Of a DNA stretch of 64,000 nucleotides, positions 9,036-18,000 are shown piece after piece. Origin of the DNA: Bacillota bacterium (lineage in GTDB: Bacteria > Bacillota > Clostridia > Acetivibrionales > JANLFN01); contig JAEWTV010000102.1 in the NCBI GenBank assembly GCA_023397675.1, forward strand, positions 1 to 64,000, written 5' to 3'. The stretch's first letter is position 1, and every line of letters starts with the position of its first letter. The notes beneath the pieces were generated by a model, which saw only the letters and a program-made list of their open reading frames with translations, did not search any database and was not told the origin of the DNA. Both the position numbers and the translations under genes were made by a program.

Positions 9036-10137
9036 AACTGACAAATTCGGTACCTATGAGGCAATAAGCCTTGTAATGATATTAATGATAACCAAAATCT
9101 TTTATACAAGTATTGCTGTATTAATAAAGGCAGAAGGTACTGCTGCCTGGTATGGAACTCTGGTTTCATGTGTTGTGAGCCTGATTTTCTTTTTCCTTAT
9201 TTATATGCTTATGAAACGGTTCCCTGGAAAAAATATAATGCAAATTTTCGAAATAGTTATGGGTAAAATCATAGGCAAAATTCTTATACTTGGGTTCTCT
9301 GCATATGGCCTTTATTATGCTGCATCCAACCTGAGAGAATTTATTGAAATGATAAAGGCATACAATCTGCCATACACCCCACCGAGTATTCTTATATTCT
9401 GTTTTATTATAGTATCTGCAATTATTGCATACTTTGGGCTTGAGGGAATCGCACGTGTTTCGAAAATAGTTTTTATCCCTGTATTGGTTGGGCTGGCCCT
9501 TATATTAATTCTGGCGGCACCATTCTACGACCCTGATTACTTAAAGCCATACCTTGGCTATGGTATTCAGAAGACTTTATCAACAGGTATTTTAAGAAGC
9601 TCAGCATATGAAGAATTTTTTGTTCTGGCTATTATAATAAACTCGATACATGGTCTCAAAAGCTTTAAAAAGGTAGGCATTATTAGTATTATTGGTACAG
9701 GTGTAGTATTCAGTCTATGCTATGTATGTAATCTTATGGCATTCCTGTATAGCGTAGGCGGAGAGAATCTTTCAGGCTTATTTCAATTGTCCAGAATTAT
9801 ATATTTTAGCCGGTTTGTACAGAGGCTGGAATCAATATTCCTGTTTATATGGGTAATAGCATCTTTGATTGCAGTATCTGCTGCCTTTTACTTTTCAATT
9901 GATTTATATAAAAATGCATTCAGCATTAAAAACCACAGACCTATCATACTGCCGTTTGCTTTGCTGCTTTTTGTAATAACTCTGATACCTTCAGGAATTT
10001 CCGAAGTTGTTCAGGTTAATATACTCTTTATACGTCAATACAGCATGATTTTTGTGTATGGGACACCTCTTTTGGTGCTTCTATTCTCTCTTATTCTTGG
10101 TAAAAGGGGTGACTTAACAAATGTTCAAACGCATTAG
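9028..10137 (+). CDS. Spore germinant receptor B subunit (GerAB/GerKB family)
   Basis: An integral membrane subunit of the receptor, related to amino-acid permeases (APC fold) and thought to hold the germinant-binding pocket. The ATG at 9028 is chosen because AAGGAGG precedes it by six bases; an upstream in-frame ATG at 8995 lies deep inside the A gene. The 369-residue protein has about ten hydrophobic helices and the family feature of a short cytosolic N-terminus (MNKTDKFGTYEAISLV). It overlaps the A gene by 8 bases and the C gene by 17, a compact coupled operon. Confidence 0.94.
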   Translation: MNKTDKFGTYEAISLVMILMITKIFYTSIAVLIKAEGTAAWYGTLVSCVVSLIFFFLIYMLMKRFPGKNIMQIFEIVMGKIIGKILILGFSAYGLYYAASNLREFIEMIKAYNLPYTPPSILIFCFIIVSAIIAYFGLEGIARVSKIVFIPVLVGLALILILAAPFYDPDYLKPYLGYGIQKTLSTGILRSSAYEEFFVLAIIINSIHGLKSFKKVGIISIIGTGVVFSLCYVCNLMAFLYSVGGENLSGLFQLSRIIYFSRFVQRLESIFLFIWVIASLIAVSAAFYFSIDLYKNAFSIKNHRPIILPFALLLFVITLIPSGISEVVQVNILFIRQYSMIFVYGTPLLVLLFSLILGKRGDLTNVQTH

Positions 10138-11419
10138 CAGTATATCAATACTATTATTATTTCTTGTGACAACACTCACAGGCTGCTATGATGCAAGAGA
10201 AATAGACGATGAAGTATATGCCCTTGCAATAGGCCTCGATAAGGGGGTAAATAATCAAGTAAGGGTTTCGATTCAGTATCCCACGTATAAAAGTAGTTCG
10301 GAGGGCGGAGGTAGTGGAGACCAGGGCCAAAAAAGCGATAAAAAGGGCGGTTCCAGTTCTGTTTCAGGGACAAACATTCATACTGTTGATGCATCTTCTA
10401 TTTTAGAGGCACTTGATATGTTCGGTATGTCAATATCAAGAAGAGTATCTCTGATGCATACAAAGGAATTAATTTTTTCTGAAGCCTTTGCACGAGAAGG
10501 TGTCGAACGATATCTTGCTCCGATGGCGCGTTTCAGAGAAACAAGGAGAACTATGGATATAATTGTAGTTAAGGGAAACGCCATGGATTACCTTAAAGAA
10601 AACAAATCAAACATCGGTGAAAGTCTTTCAAAATCTATGGAACTAATGGGATCACAGGGAAAAAATACAGGTTTTTTTCCAAGATCAACTTTTGGTCAAT
10701 TTTATACCGGCATTGTATCAACGTTTGAACAAAGTTATGCTGCTTATTCAGGAGTAAATAACTTTGACATGCTCCTTCCCCAAACACCCAATTCTCCACC
10801 TGTCCCCCTTGAGACTGATAAAGGTTTTCTTCCAGGGGAAATACCCAGGGAAGGTGTTGCCAAAAGAGAATTTGCAGGAACTGCTGTTTTTGACGGTGAT
10901 AAAATGATTGGAGCTCTGGATTCCAATGAAACAAGATACTTTTTAATGATTACCGGAAAATTCAAGTCAGGAATTTTCGATATTAAAGATAAGGAATCAC
11001 CTCAAGACATAATAGTCTTTGATATACGACCCAGCAGGTTGCCCCAGGTAAAGGGACACTTTGAAAACGGGAAACCTGTTATTGATTTAAGAGTAAGACT
11101 CGAAGCAGATATAGGTTCAATACAGAGCCGGATAAATTATGAGAATGTAGATAAACTCAAACAATTAAACAAACAGGCGGAAGATTATATAAAAGAAAAT
11201 TTGATAAAGGTAATAACTAAAGTGCAAAAAGAGTATAAATCGGATATTTTCCGCTTTGGACATAAATTTGCAGGGTATTTTTCAACAATTCAGGAATGGG
11301 AAAAATATAACTGGCTTTCTCATTTTCCGGAAGCAAAAATAAATGTAAGCGTGGAATTTAATATAAGAAGAACGGGTTTAATGATAAATTCATCGCCTGT
11401 TCACGGAATATCACAATGA
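10121..11419 (+). CDS. Spore germinant receptor C subunit, lipoprotein (GerAC/GerKC family)
   Basis: The lipid-anchored C subunit of the germinant receptor. The lipobox LTGC places the acylated Cys at residue 22, followed by YDAREIDDE, which is typical of the family. A Gly/Ser/Lys-rich insert (about residues 65-85) breaks domain 1. The C-terminal domain carries the usual EWEKYNWLSHFPEAKINVSVEFNIRRTG segment. The ribosome site AAAGGGGTGA lies inside the end of the B gene. The 432-residue length is slightly above average because of the Gly-rich insert. Confidence 0.94.
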   Translation: MFKRISSISILLLFLVTTLTGCYDAREIDDEVYALAIGLDKGVNNQVRVSIQYPTYKSSSEGGGSGDQGQKSDKKGGSSSVSGTNIHTVDASSILEALDMFGMSISRRVSLMHTKELIFSEAFAREGVERYLAPMARFRETRRTMDIIVVKGNAMDYLKENKSNIGESLSKSMELMGSQGKNTGFFPRSTFGQFYTGIVSTFEQSYAAYSGVNNFDMLLPQTPNSPPVPLETDKGFLPGEIPREGVAKREFAGTAVFDGDKMIGALDSNETRYFLMITGKFKSGIFDIKDKESPQDIIVFDIRPSRLPQVKGHFENGKPVIDLRVRLEADIGSIQSRINYENVDKLKQLNKQAEDYIKENLIKVITKVQKEYKSDIFRFGHKFAGYFSTIQEWEKYNWLSHFPEAKINVSVEFNIRRTGLMINSSPVHGISQ

Positions 11420-11433
11420 TTGGAGGGTGAAAA

Positions 11434-11604
11434 ATGCGTCTTATCATACTGGCAATTTTCATTCTTGGTGTAGGATATCATACATTTACATTTGGCAGAA
11501 GCCTTTGGAAAGAGGAAAAAAACAAGTTGGGCGGATTTGGAGCTATACTAATTGCGGTTCTGGGTATAGTTATACCAATTGCAATGTTGTGGATAAGAAG
11601 ATAA
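11434..11604 (+). CDS. Small two-helix membrane protein, candidate germinant-receptor D subunit
   Basis: A 56-residue frame beginning MRLIILAIFILGVGYH, preceded by TGGAGGGTGA and starting 14 bases after the C-subunit stop. It is predicted to have two membrane helices (about residues 2-18 and 33-53) joined by a short charged loop, GRSLWKEEKNK, and ends IRR. The operon terminator follows directly, so it is the last gene of the ger operon. Small two-helix D proteins encoded with GerA-type receptors are known in Bacillus and modulate receptor output; size, topology and position match. No sequence homology was tested. Confidence 0.75.
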   Translation: MRLIILAIFILGVGYHTFTFGRSLWKEEKNKLGGFGAILIAVLGIVIPIAMLWIRR

Positions 11605-11611
11605 AGTAACA

Positions 11612-11647
11612 AAAGGCTTAGCAGCATTTTTACTAAGCCTTTATTTT
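11612..11647. terminator. Bidirectional terminator between ger operon and DUF421 gene
   Basis: A perfect 10-bp stem AAAGGCTTAG (11612-11621) / CTAAGCCTTT (11633-11642) is followed on the plus strand by ATTTTTT and on the minus strand by TTTTG. It ends the ger operon and overlaps the stop codon of the convergent DUF421 gene. Confidence 0.9.
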
Positions 11648-12324
11648 TTATGTTTTAGTGATATATACAGCTTTCCGAAAGAATCAAGACCTGCATAAAA
11701 TACTTCCCGATAATTACCTATACCCTGCATTTTTAGCTCATTTTTAAGCCAGTTCTCATCAAGGTTTACCGAACTTAGATTTTCATTCATAATGTTTCCG
11801 TCAATAATCAAATCAGAAGTAAGTCCGTTGTAAGCGGTAGGAATATTTAAGTCTGCCGGGGTTAACGGCTGTTTTTGTGATTTGGGCAGAATCGAGAGTT
11901 TACCGTCAGCTTCAAGAATTGCGAATTCTACATCTGCCATGTTGAATATGTTTTTTTGGCGAAGCACCATATTAAGGTCATCAATAGTCAAACGTATTTT
12001 TCTCATATTTATATCATTTAACCGACCGTTTTCAATTACAGTTAATGGCTTAGAGTTTATCAATTTTCTGAATCTATAGCTTTTAATGTGCAAGTAATCA
12101 ATCAACAAAATAATTAAAACAAAGCTTACTATAATTGCAGTCCCTGCCAATTCAGTATGTTTGCTTCCAATTGCAAGGTTTGCTATAAGAGAGCCTAGCG
12201 TAACTGCCATACCAAAATCATATATTGTCATCTGAGAAATTGTTTTTCTGCCCATAATCCTTAGAACAGCCATTAATAAAATAAATGCAACCAAAGCTCT
12301 TAGTAAGGAATTTAACATAGACAT
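11641..12324 (-). CDS. DUF421 family membrane protein (YetF-like)
   Basis: A 227-residue member of the DUF421/YetF family. Three N-terminal membrane helices (about residues 5-80) include the conserved RIMGRKTISQMTIYDFGMAVTLGSLIAN. Two small cytosolic domains follow, with VIENGRLN and MRKIRLTIDDLNMVLRQKNIFNMADVEFAILEADGKLSI, which are family hallmarks. In spore formers such proteins often accompany sporulation or membrane-stress genes, but the molecular role is unknown. AAGGAG lies upstream of the ATG. It converges on the ger operon with a shared terminator, so it is a separate unit. Confidence 0.88.
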   Translation of the reverse strand: MSMLNSLLRALVAFILLMAVLRIMGRKTISQMTIYDFGMAVTLGSLIANLAIGSKHTELAGTAIIVSFVLIILLIDYLHIKSYRFRKLINSKPLTVIENGRLNDINMRKIRLTIDDLNMVLRQKNIFNMADVEFAILEADGKLSILPKSQKQPLTPADLNIPTAYNGLTSDLIIDGNIMNENLSSVNLDENWLKNELKMQGIGNYREVFYAGLDSFGKLYISLKHKK

Positions 12325-12474
12325 ATCCCCGCTTCTCCTTAATAAATTCTTAATGATATTTTGCCCTGTAACTCAATTTAAATAATTGGTATAAAATTAC
12401 GAACAATTTAATGTTTTCATACAAATTTAAGTGGTATAATTAATTAGAAAATAATGTATGGGGGTTATCTACAT

Positions 12475-13068
12475 ATGAAATCTTTGAGAGATACAAAAAC
12501 TGCTGAAAATCTGTTAAAGGCTTTTGCAGGTGAATCGCAGGCAAGGAACCGTTATACCTTCTATTCTTCAATTGCAGGTAAGGAAGGTTTTATTCAAATT
12601 AAAAATATCTTTTTAGAAACAGCAGATAACGAAAAAGAGCACGCTAAAATATTCTACAAGCTTTTATTGGAAGGGTTTGAAGGAAATTTGCCTGCATCAG
12701 TTGAATTAACAGCAGAATATCCTGTAGCCCAGGGAACAACTCTTGATAACCTGGAAGCAGCAGCCAGCGGCGAAAACGAGGAATGGTCAAGGTTATATCA
12801 ATCTTTTGCAAACACAGCAGAAGAGGAAGGTTTTAATGAAGTTGCACGTACATTTAAATTGATTGCAACTGTTGAGAAAAACCATGAAGCAAGATATAAA
12901 AAGCTTGCACAAGACGTTTCAAGCAATACCGTGTTTGAAAAGGACGGAAAGGTATATTGGAAATGTAATAACTGTGGATATATTCATGAAGGCAACAGTG
13001 CACCTGATAAATGCCCTGCATGCCAGCATCCCCAAGGCTATTTTGAAGTATTTGTTGAGAATTATTAA
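12475..13068 (+). CDS. rbr: Rubrerythrin (peroxide-scavenging di-iron protein)
   Basis: Reduces hydrogen peroxide to water in anaerobes using a non-haem di-iron site and a rubredoxin-like iron centre. The ATG at 12475 (MKSLRDTKTAENLLKAFAGESQARNRYTF) matches the family start, with GGGGG upstream; the frame is open to 12454. The ferritin-like domain (1-145) carries the Glu ligands in GESQARN, ADNEKEHAK and EEEGFNEVA. The C-terminal domain has WKCNNCGYIHEG and KCPACQHPQGYF with the two CxxC iron ligands. The gene is monocistronic between an AT-rich promoter with TATAAT near 12435 and its own terminator. Confidence 0.97.
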   Translation: MKSLRDTKTAENLLKAFAGESQARNRYTFYSSIAGKEGFIQIKNIFLETADNEKEHAKIFYKLLLEGFEGNLPASVELTAEYPVAQGTTLDNLEAAASGENEEWSRLYQSFANTAEEEGFNEVARTFKLIATVEKNHEARYKKLAQDVSSNTVFEKDGKVYWKCNNCGYIHEGNSAPDKCPACQHPQGYFEVFVENY

Positions 13069-13081
13069 TCAGTATATTTTT

Positions 13082-13112
13082 AAAGCAGAGGGTTACCCTC
13101 TGCTTTTTATTT
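13082..13112. terminator. Bidirectional terminator, rubrerythrin / DinB-like gene
   Basis: AAAGCAGAGGG (13082-13092) pairs perfectly with CCCTCTGCTTT (13096-13106), with TTATTTTT following on the plus strand. The convergent DinB-like gene ends at 13107, immediately beside the stem. Confidence 0.9.
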
Positions 13113-13784
13113 TTCACATTTTTTTCTTAATCTCATGCTATCATTTATATGTACAATTTGATGACGAGTAATTGGCATTTGCAGAAGTCCTGCTACATTT
13201 TTACGTCCCCAAAAATCGAGAAGCCATCTTGATTCTTCAATGTCAAGCACTCCACCTTCATTTAATACTCGTTTAAGGCTTTCATGCGAAACTTTTTTCT
13301 TTAAATCCTGTGGTTCCAGAGCGATTACTACCTCCCTGGTCCGCTTACCGACAGCATTCCTGTATTCCAGAAAAGCCGTCATGTCTATCGAAGAACTGAA
13401 TGCTTTTATTTTATCCTTTGTCATCGCATTTCCCGTATCTGTAACCGAAACATTCATTTTCTTCTGCCATTCTTCATTAAACACCTGACCCTTATCAGAT
13501 ATTAAAATATTGGATGCTATATCTTCTATTCGGGTTATGTGCCACAAATTCCAGGCTATTGTTGTACCTTTCATACTTGGCATGGCTTTAAATATATTTT
13601 CATCAAGGTTGTCCGTCAGCTCGTCCAGATATGTTGTCATGTCGGTGCTTGATATGTTTGAAGAGTGCACAAGCGAGTGGAGTTCCAAAGCAACAGATAT
13701 TGCTTCATCAAAAGATTCTTTTTTAGCGAGGTAGCTTTTTAATAATACTTGCCGTGGGTTCCAATCCTTTGTCACGTTAATCAT
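13107..13784 (-). CDS. DinB-like domain protein
   Basis: A 225-residue protein of the DinB/YfiT four-helix-bundle superfamily, whose members are often metal-dependent thiol transferases or damage-induced proteins. The ATG at 13784 (MINVTKDWNPRQVLLKSY) has AGGATGTGA upstream; the frame is open to 13826 without a better site. Visible are GTTIAWNLWHITRIEDI (the first conserved His region) and, near the C-terminus, RHQIVHINDS (second His region), consistent with a His metal triad. Substrate unknown. It stands alone between a terminator and a palindromic repeat. Confidence 0.72.
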   Translation of the reverse strand: MINVTKDWNPRQVLLKSYLAKKESFDEAISVALELHSLVHSSNISSTDMTTYLDELTDNLDENIFKAMPSMKGTTIAWNLWHITRIEDIASNILISDKGQVFNEEWQKKMNVSVTDTGNAMTKDKIKAFSSSIDMTAFLEYRNAVGKRTREVVIALEPQDLKKKVSHESLKRVLNEGGVLDIEESRWLLDFWGRKNVAGLLQMPITRHQIVHINDSMRLRKKCEK

Positions 13785-13828
13785 ATTTTCACATCCTAAT
13801 AGAATTTTGAATACATTATAACACAAAA

Positions 13829-13871
13829 ATGGGGACGTTTCTCAATAAATAGTTATGTAGAACGTCCCCAT
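13829..13871. repeat. GGGGACGTT palindromic (REP-like) element
   Basis: A perfect 11-bp inverted repeat, ATGGGGACGTT (13829-13839) / AACGTCCCCAT (13861-13871), flanks 21 AT-rich bases. It resembles the G-rich palindromic units scattered through clostridial genomes. No transposase is adjacent. It lies between two minus-strand genes and may act as a weak terminator for the upstream one. Confidence 0.6.
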
Positions 13872-13912
13872 AGTACACTTCTCAGCTTTAAGAAATGTTC
13901 AAAATTATTTTA

Positions 13913-15292
13913 TCAATTCAACTTGATTTCGATTTTTTGATCGTATAACAGTTTTAATCTTTCTTCGGTAAGGTATTTAACTTTATAATTCTTACTGTTG
14001 TCCAGTTTGGGCAGGATATATACATAAACTCCATTATCCCTGTCAATAATAAAGTTTTGATACAATACCGCTGTGTTTTCAAACGCATTCTTTCCAGTTT
14101 CATCAAGGATAGTAAAATGCGGATTATAAACAACGGTACCTTTTTTAGTGTAATAAATCCTTGTGTCATTATTTCCGTACAAAACCTTACTTATAATTAA
14201 TGATCCGTTACTTGACATTTTAAGCTCAAGTGGGAATTTATCAAGACTGACGATCGGATTATGGTTTATTTCTTTTGGAGTATTATCTGCATATGTATAT
14301 ATCGGTACTATAGACAAAGACTTGACATCTTTACCGCACTTGGCAAATTCAAAGCTGTTACTGGCTCCATCAGGCCCTGAATAAGTTTGTTTACTTAAAA
14401 CATCAAGCTGATTTCCTTTATCATCAAAGAGTGCAAACAAATTAAATATCTGTGGAAGTTCCTTATCATATTTGGAAACCTTTGTTTTGTACTTTTCACT
14501 GATAGTAATCTGATTTCCAAATGGGGTAAGCGAAACTTTATCAATAGTTATATTATGCTCCCTGCCGCCAGGATACTTTATTGATGCGGTTTTATTAATC
14601 TGATAAATTTTTGTATCCTTTGATGCTGCTTCCTTTGAGACATTAAACTTGAAATCCCACTGTCCATCTTTGCCCAGAGCCCGTGAAACAAGGAAATCCA
14701 CACTGAAGTTATCTGTCAAGGTATCCTTGCTTATGTCAGCTCTTATCATTCCCCTAACCTTATCATCATCCGTCAGATAAGCATTGTCCCACTTATCATT
14801 GTTTGAAATACTTTTGGGCTGTCCGTTAACATTTATTTTCCCTATAAGATTGCTTATAATGGGTACTCCGCCTTCACCTTTAAAAACTTTTTGTCCATCC
14901 CCCTGGACAGTATAAAAGAGTACCAAGAAATTATCGTCACAGGCCACATTATCTATAGTTATACTTACGCCGTTATTCAATACTGTCTGACCAATTTTGG
15001 AAGAAAGCTTTTCGTATGCTTCTGCATCTGAACTGTAGCGCTCATTTGAATCTCCTTTGAAGAAATCAACAATCGAACTTACAATGGGAATATCCTTGGC
15101 ATACACAGCCGTTAATGATATGACCACAATCAAAGCCGCTGCAATTAAAGCTTTCATTGCAGGTTTTTTCCCTTTTATCTGCTTATCGGGAAGCTCATTA
15201 ATAACTTCATCTATTTTTCTATTAAGGTTATCCGGCAGGTCTATTTTTTCCCGGTTGGCCTTTTCTTTAAGGATTTTATCAAAACTTTCCAT
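13913..15292 (-). CDS. DUF4179 membrane protein, putative anti-sigma factor
   Basis: A 459-residue single-pass protein: a cytosolic N-terminus of about 45 residues, one membrane helix (about 47-66, MKALIAAALIVVISLTAVYA), then a large extracytoplasmic region with the DUF4179 domain (about 85-190) and a beta-rich remainder. It lies 16 bases downstream of an ECF sigma gene on the same strand. That arrangement, with a short cytosolic segment before the helix, is typical of membrane anti-sigma factors that hold a sigma factor until an external signal arrives. A zinc-binding anti-sigma motif is absent, so the inhibitory role is inferred from position and topology. Confidence 0.75.
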   Translation of the reverse strand: MESFDKILKEKANREKIDLPDNLNRKIDEVINELPDKQIKGKKPAMKALIAAALIVVISLTAVYAKDIPIVSSIVDFFKGDSNERYSSDAEAYEKLSSKIGQTVLNNGVSITIDNVACDDNFLVLFYTVQGDGQKVFKGEGGVPIISNLIGKINVNGQPKSISNNDKWDNAYLTDDDKVRGMIRADISKDTLTDNFSVDFLVSRALGKDGQWDFKFNVSKEAASKDTKIYQINKTASIKYPGGREHNITIDKVSLTPFGNQITISEKYKTKVSKYDKELPQIFNLFALFDDKGNQLDVLSKQTYSGPDGASNSFEFAKCGKDVKSLSIVPIYTYADNTPKEINHNPIVSLDKFPLELKMSSNGSLIISKVLYGNNDTRIYYTKKGTVVYNPHFTILDETGKNAFENTAVLYQNFIIDRDNGVYVYILPKLDNSKNYKVKYLTEERLKLLYDQKIEIKLN

Positions 15293-15308
15293 TGTGTTGC
15301 ATCTCCTT

Positions 15309-15842
15309 TCATGCTTTTACAATAAGCCTAAGTTGTTCCCTTGCTCTGCTTAGCCTTGATTTTACAGTTCCTTCAGGTAAATCTAATGCTTTGGATATAT
15401 CGCGCAGGCACATGTCCTCATAATAAAATAGAACCGTTACAATACGCTGATCATCATCAAGGGAATTTACCGCTCTTGCAAGTTCAAAGTCCGGATACCT
15501 GTCTTCGTATGTACTGTCAAGTTCACTCACATCAGATACTGCTAATTCTCTTTTGTTTCTTGACAACATAGAGTAACATTCATTAATAAGAATTTTGAAC
15601 AGCCATTGCTTAAAGGTATCATTTTTTCTTAGCTTGAGTAGGTTTGTATAGGCTTTAAGTATACAATTGCTTATAGCGTCCTCAACATCATGCTCGTTTT
15701 TTAAAATACTTTTTGAAATTCTATACATGGATAGCTTGTTATCATTAATCAGCCTGCCGAAAGCCTCTTTGTCACCTTTTTTAGATTTTATTACATCAGT
15801 TTCAACCAATTGTCCGGCTCTATAGTCCATTATTCCCTCCAT
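15309..15842 (-). CDS. ECF-type RNA polymerase sigma factor
   Basis: A 177-residue group 4 sigma factor. Region 2 spans about residues 25-95 (SKSILKNEHDVEDAISNCILKAYTNL ... FKQWLFKILINECY) and region 4 about 115-170 (LFYYEDMCLRDISKALDLPEGTVKSRLSRAREQLR), the helix-turn-helix that reads the -35 box. Two starts are possible: the ATG at 15842 behind GGGGGTGA, or the ATG at 15830 (MDYRAGQLVE) behind GGAGGG. It is cotranscribed with the DUF4179 protein, its likely antagonist. Target genes unknown. Confidence 0.92.
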   Translation of the reverse strand: MEGIMDYRAGQLVETDVIKSKKGDKEAFGRLINDNKLSMYRISKSILKNEHDVEDAISNCILKAYTNLLKLRKNDTFKQWLFKILINECYSMLSRNKRELAVSDVSELDSTYEDRYPDFELARAVNSLDDDQRIVTVLFYYEDMCLRDISKALDLPEGTVKSRLSRAREQLRLIVKA

Positions 15843-15942
15843 TCATCTCTCACCCCCTTCACTAGATAGATAAGGGAAGTAAGAAAAAGGTTCCAAAAAA
15901 ATATAAATCAGTTATTTGAATATAACTACTCTTTTTCGGACA

Positions 15943-15970
15943 ATAAAAAACCGCTTTTGCAAGCGGTTTT
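15943..15970 (-). terminator. Terminator of the YitT-family gene
   Basis: AAAACCGCTT (15947-15956) pairs with AAGCGGTTTT (15961-15970). On the minus strand the stem is followed by TTTTTTATTG, a good U tract, directly after the YitT stop codon at 15975. Confidence 0.9.
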
Positions 15971-15974
15971 GAGC

Positions 15975-16832
15975 TTAGTGAATGGGTCTTTTTTTATGTT
16001 TTCCTCCCATTACATCCGAGACATCATTTATAGTAACAAATGCATTCTCATCCTTATCATGAATAATTGATTTAAGTTTTGAAACCTCCAGACGGGTAAC
16101 AACTACATACAGTATCATTCTTTGATGTTTCCCCGCTCCTCCGCTCCCTTCAAGGAATGTAACACTTCTGCCCAAACGTGCCATAATAGCTTCTGAAATT
16201 TCTTCACCATTGTCTGATATTATAATTGCAGCTCGTCCTTCATCAAGACCTTCAACAGTAATATCTATAACCTTATAGGCAACGAAATATGCAATAAGTG
16301 AGTACATTGCCCTATCCCAACCGAATACAAGGCCTGCACTGCTTAATATGAATATATTAAAAAACATTACTATCTCACCGACAGAAAAGGCTGTCCGTTT
16401 ATTTACTATAATTGCCACCATTTCAGTTCCGTCAAGCGAGCCACCATAGCGAATTATAATACCAACTCCCACTCCAAGGATAATTCCCCCGAATACGCAA
16501 GCAAGCAATATATCATTAGTTAATCCAGGTATAGGGTGGAAAACTGATACCCAGAAAGAAAGGGACGCTATAGAAAATATTGATGAAAACACAAATGTTT
16601 TTCCGATTTGTTTGTAACCCAAAAATAGAAAAGGAATATTAAGAACAATTATAAACAAGCTTAGCGGTAAATCAGTTAAATAACTGGTTATGATGGAGAT
16701 ACCAACAATACCGCCATCAGTTATATTGTTCGGAATAAGGAACATTTCAAGTCCAACTGCGGCTAAAATTGATCCTATAAAGAGAAATAAATATCTTTGA
16801 ATTTCTCTAGCAATTCTATTTCTGCGTGTCAT
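15975..16832 (-). CDS. YitT family membrane protein
   Basis: A 285-residue protein with five or six N-terminal membrane helices (about 12-175, with LIPNNITDGGIVGISII, the conserved family segment) and a C-terminal cytosolic DUF2179 domain (about 200-280, VTFLEGSGGAGKHQRMILYVVVTRLEVSKLKSII). Function is unknown; paralogues are numerous in Firmicutes and some are sporulation-expressed. The ATG has GGGAG six bases upstream. It is a single-gene unit with its own terminator. Confidence 0.9.
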   Translation of the reverse strand: MTRRNRIAREIQRYLFLFIGSILAAVGLEMFLIPNNITDGGIVGISIITSYLTDLPLSLFIIVLNIPFLFLGYKQIGKTFVFSSIFSIASLSFWVSVFHPIPGLTNDILLACVFGGIILGVGVGIIIRYGGSLDGTEMVAIIVNKRTAFSVGEIVMFFNIFILSSAGLVFGWDRAMYSLIAYFVAYKVIDITVEGLDEGRAAIIISDNGEEISEAIMARLGRSVTFLEGSGGAGKHQRMILYVVVTRLEVSKLKSIIHDKDENAFVTINDVSDVMGGKHKKRPIH

Positions 16833-17007
16833 AAAATTCTCCCATATTCAGCTAAAAAATTTGCGATTTATTTGTTATCGGAACTTTTATTGTTATGGTC
16901 GTATGGAAATTAAAAACATAACAAAGAAGAGATCACTCCTATGTTAAGTATCAATATAATTATAGCATATAACATATTAAATTTGAAATTGTAACCGTAA
17001 CTTTGGA

Positions 17008-17964
17008 TTATTGTCCTGCATAAAACAACAAATAATCCTCTACATGTGAACTCCAATAAGCACCGTCGTGAGCCCCTGGATTCAAGTGATACTGTATATT
17101 TACACCTTTATCTTTAAGGTTATTATTTAACTTTTCACATCCATTATAGAACCTCAATCCGTCTTCCTTCCCACAGTCAAGGTATATATTCAGGTTGGAT
17201 AAATCCATATATCCTGCCATAAGGATAGGATCTCTTTGTCTGTGAACATCTTCATTGGGATACAGCAAGGCTTTATCAACACGCGATATATCATCGAGGA
17301 ACAGTGCCGGACTATGTCCTCCCACTTTGCTGAACATGTCTATATGCTTGAAGGACAGATATAATGCTGCATAACCGCCCATTGAAAGTCCACCAATATA
17401 CCTTCCGTCACGAGAATTTATTGTACTGTAATTGTTGTCAATATAAGAAACCACATCCTTAATTATATAGTCCTCATACATTCCCTTATGCATATTTGAA
17501 TTTCGGTTATTACCATAAAGTGTTTCTGCTACTTCTGAGGAATTAACTCCAAAACTGTTGTCAATTAAAGGAGATACAATTATTATTGGCTTGATCTTTT
17601 TCTCCTTAATCAGTCTATCTGCATTATCCACTACTCCGAGGTCATTAATCCATGAATCCTGCGTACCACTGTATCCATGAAGAAGATAAAGCACTGGATA
17701 TTTATTGGCATTGCTATAGCCTTCAGGCAGATATATGTTAATGTTCATATCTTTTTTCAAAGCATTACTCTTAATAACAACCTTTTCAACTTTAGATGGT
17801 TCAAGCTTTTGCAGCGGAATGGAAGTTACCTGTCCTTGCGTTGACAGTTCTTTAGTACTGGTATTTGTTATATCAGTAGTTTCAGAACCCTTTGTTTTAT
17901 CAGCAGTTCCACAGGAACATAACAATAGTGAAACCATTAAAAATGTTAATATTATTTTCTTCAT
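17008..17964 (-). CDS. Lipoprotein esterase of the EstD/CE1-like alpha/beta-hydrolase family
   Basis: A 318-residue surface esterase. The lipobox LCSC gives acylated Cys18, followed by a Thr/Ser-rich linker to about residue 55. The alpha/beta-hydrolase domain has VLYLLHGYSGTQDSW (oxyanion region), nucleophile Ser194 in GGLSMGGY, a candidate acidic residue in LDCGKEDGL and the catalytic His near residue 299 in PGAHDGAYW. Relatives include feruloyl and acetyl-xylan esterases that strip acyl groups from plant polymers, which suits a fibre degrader, but the acyl substrate is inferred. It lies 36 bases downstream of a sensor kinase gene and may be cotranscribed with it. Confidence 0.85.
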   Translation of the reverse strand: MKKIILTFLMVSLLLCSCGTADKTKGSETTDITNTSTKELSTQGQVTSIPLQKLEPSKVEKVVIKSNALKKDMNINIYLPEGYSNANKYPVLYLLHGYSGTQDSWINDLGVVDNADRLIKEKKIKPIIIVSPLIDNSFGVNSSEVAETLYGNNRNSNMHKGMYEDYIIKDVVSYIDNNYSTINSRDGRYIGGLSMGGYAALYLSFKHIDMFSKVGGHSPALFLDDISRVDKALLYPNEDVHRQRDPILMAGYMDLSNLNIYLDCGKEDGLRFYNGCEKLNNNLKDKGVNIQYHLNPGAHDGAYWSSHVEDYLLFYAGQ

Positions 17965-18000
17965 TACAACTTACTTCCTTTCTTTTTGTCATGTATTTAT

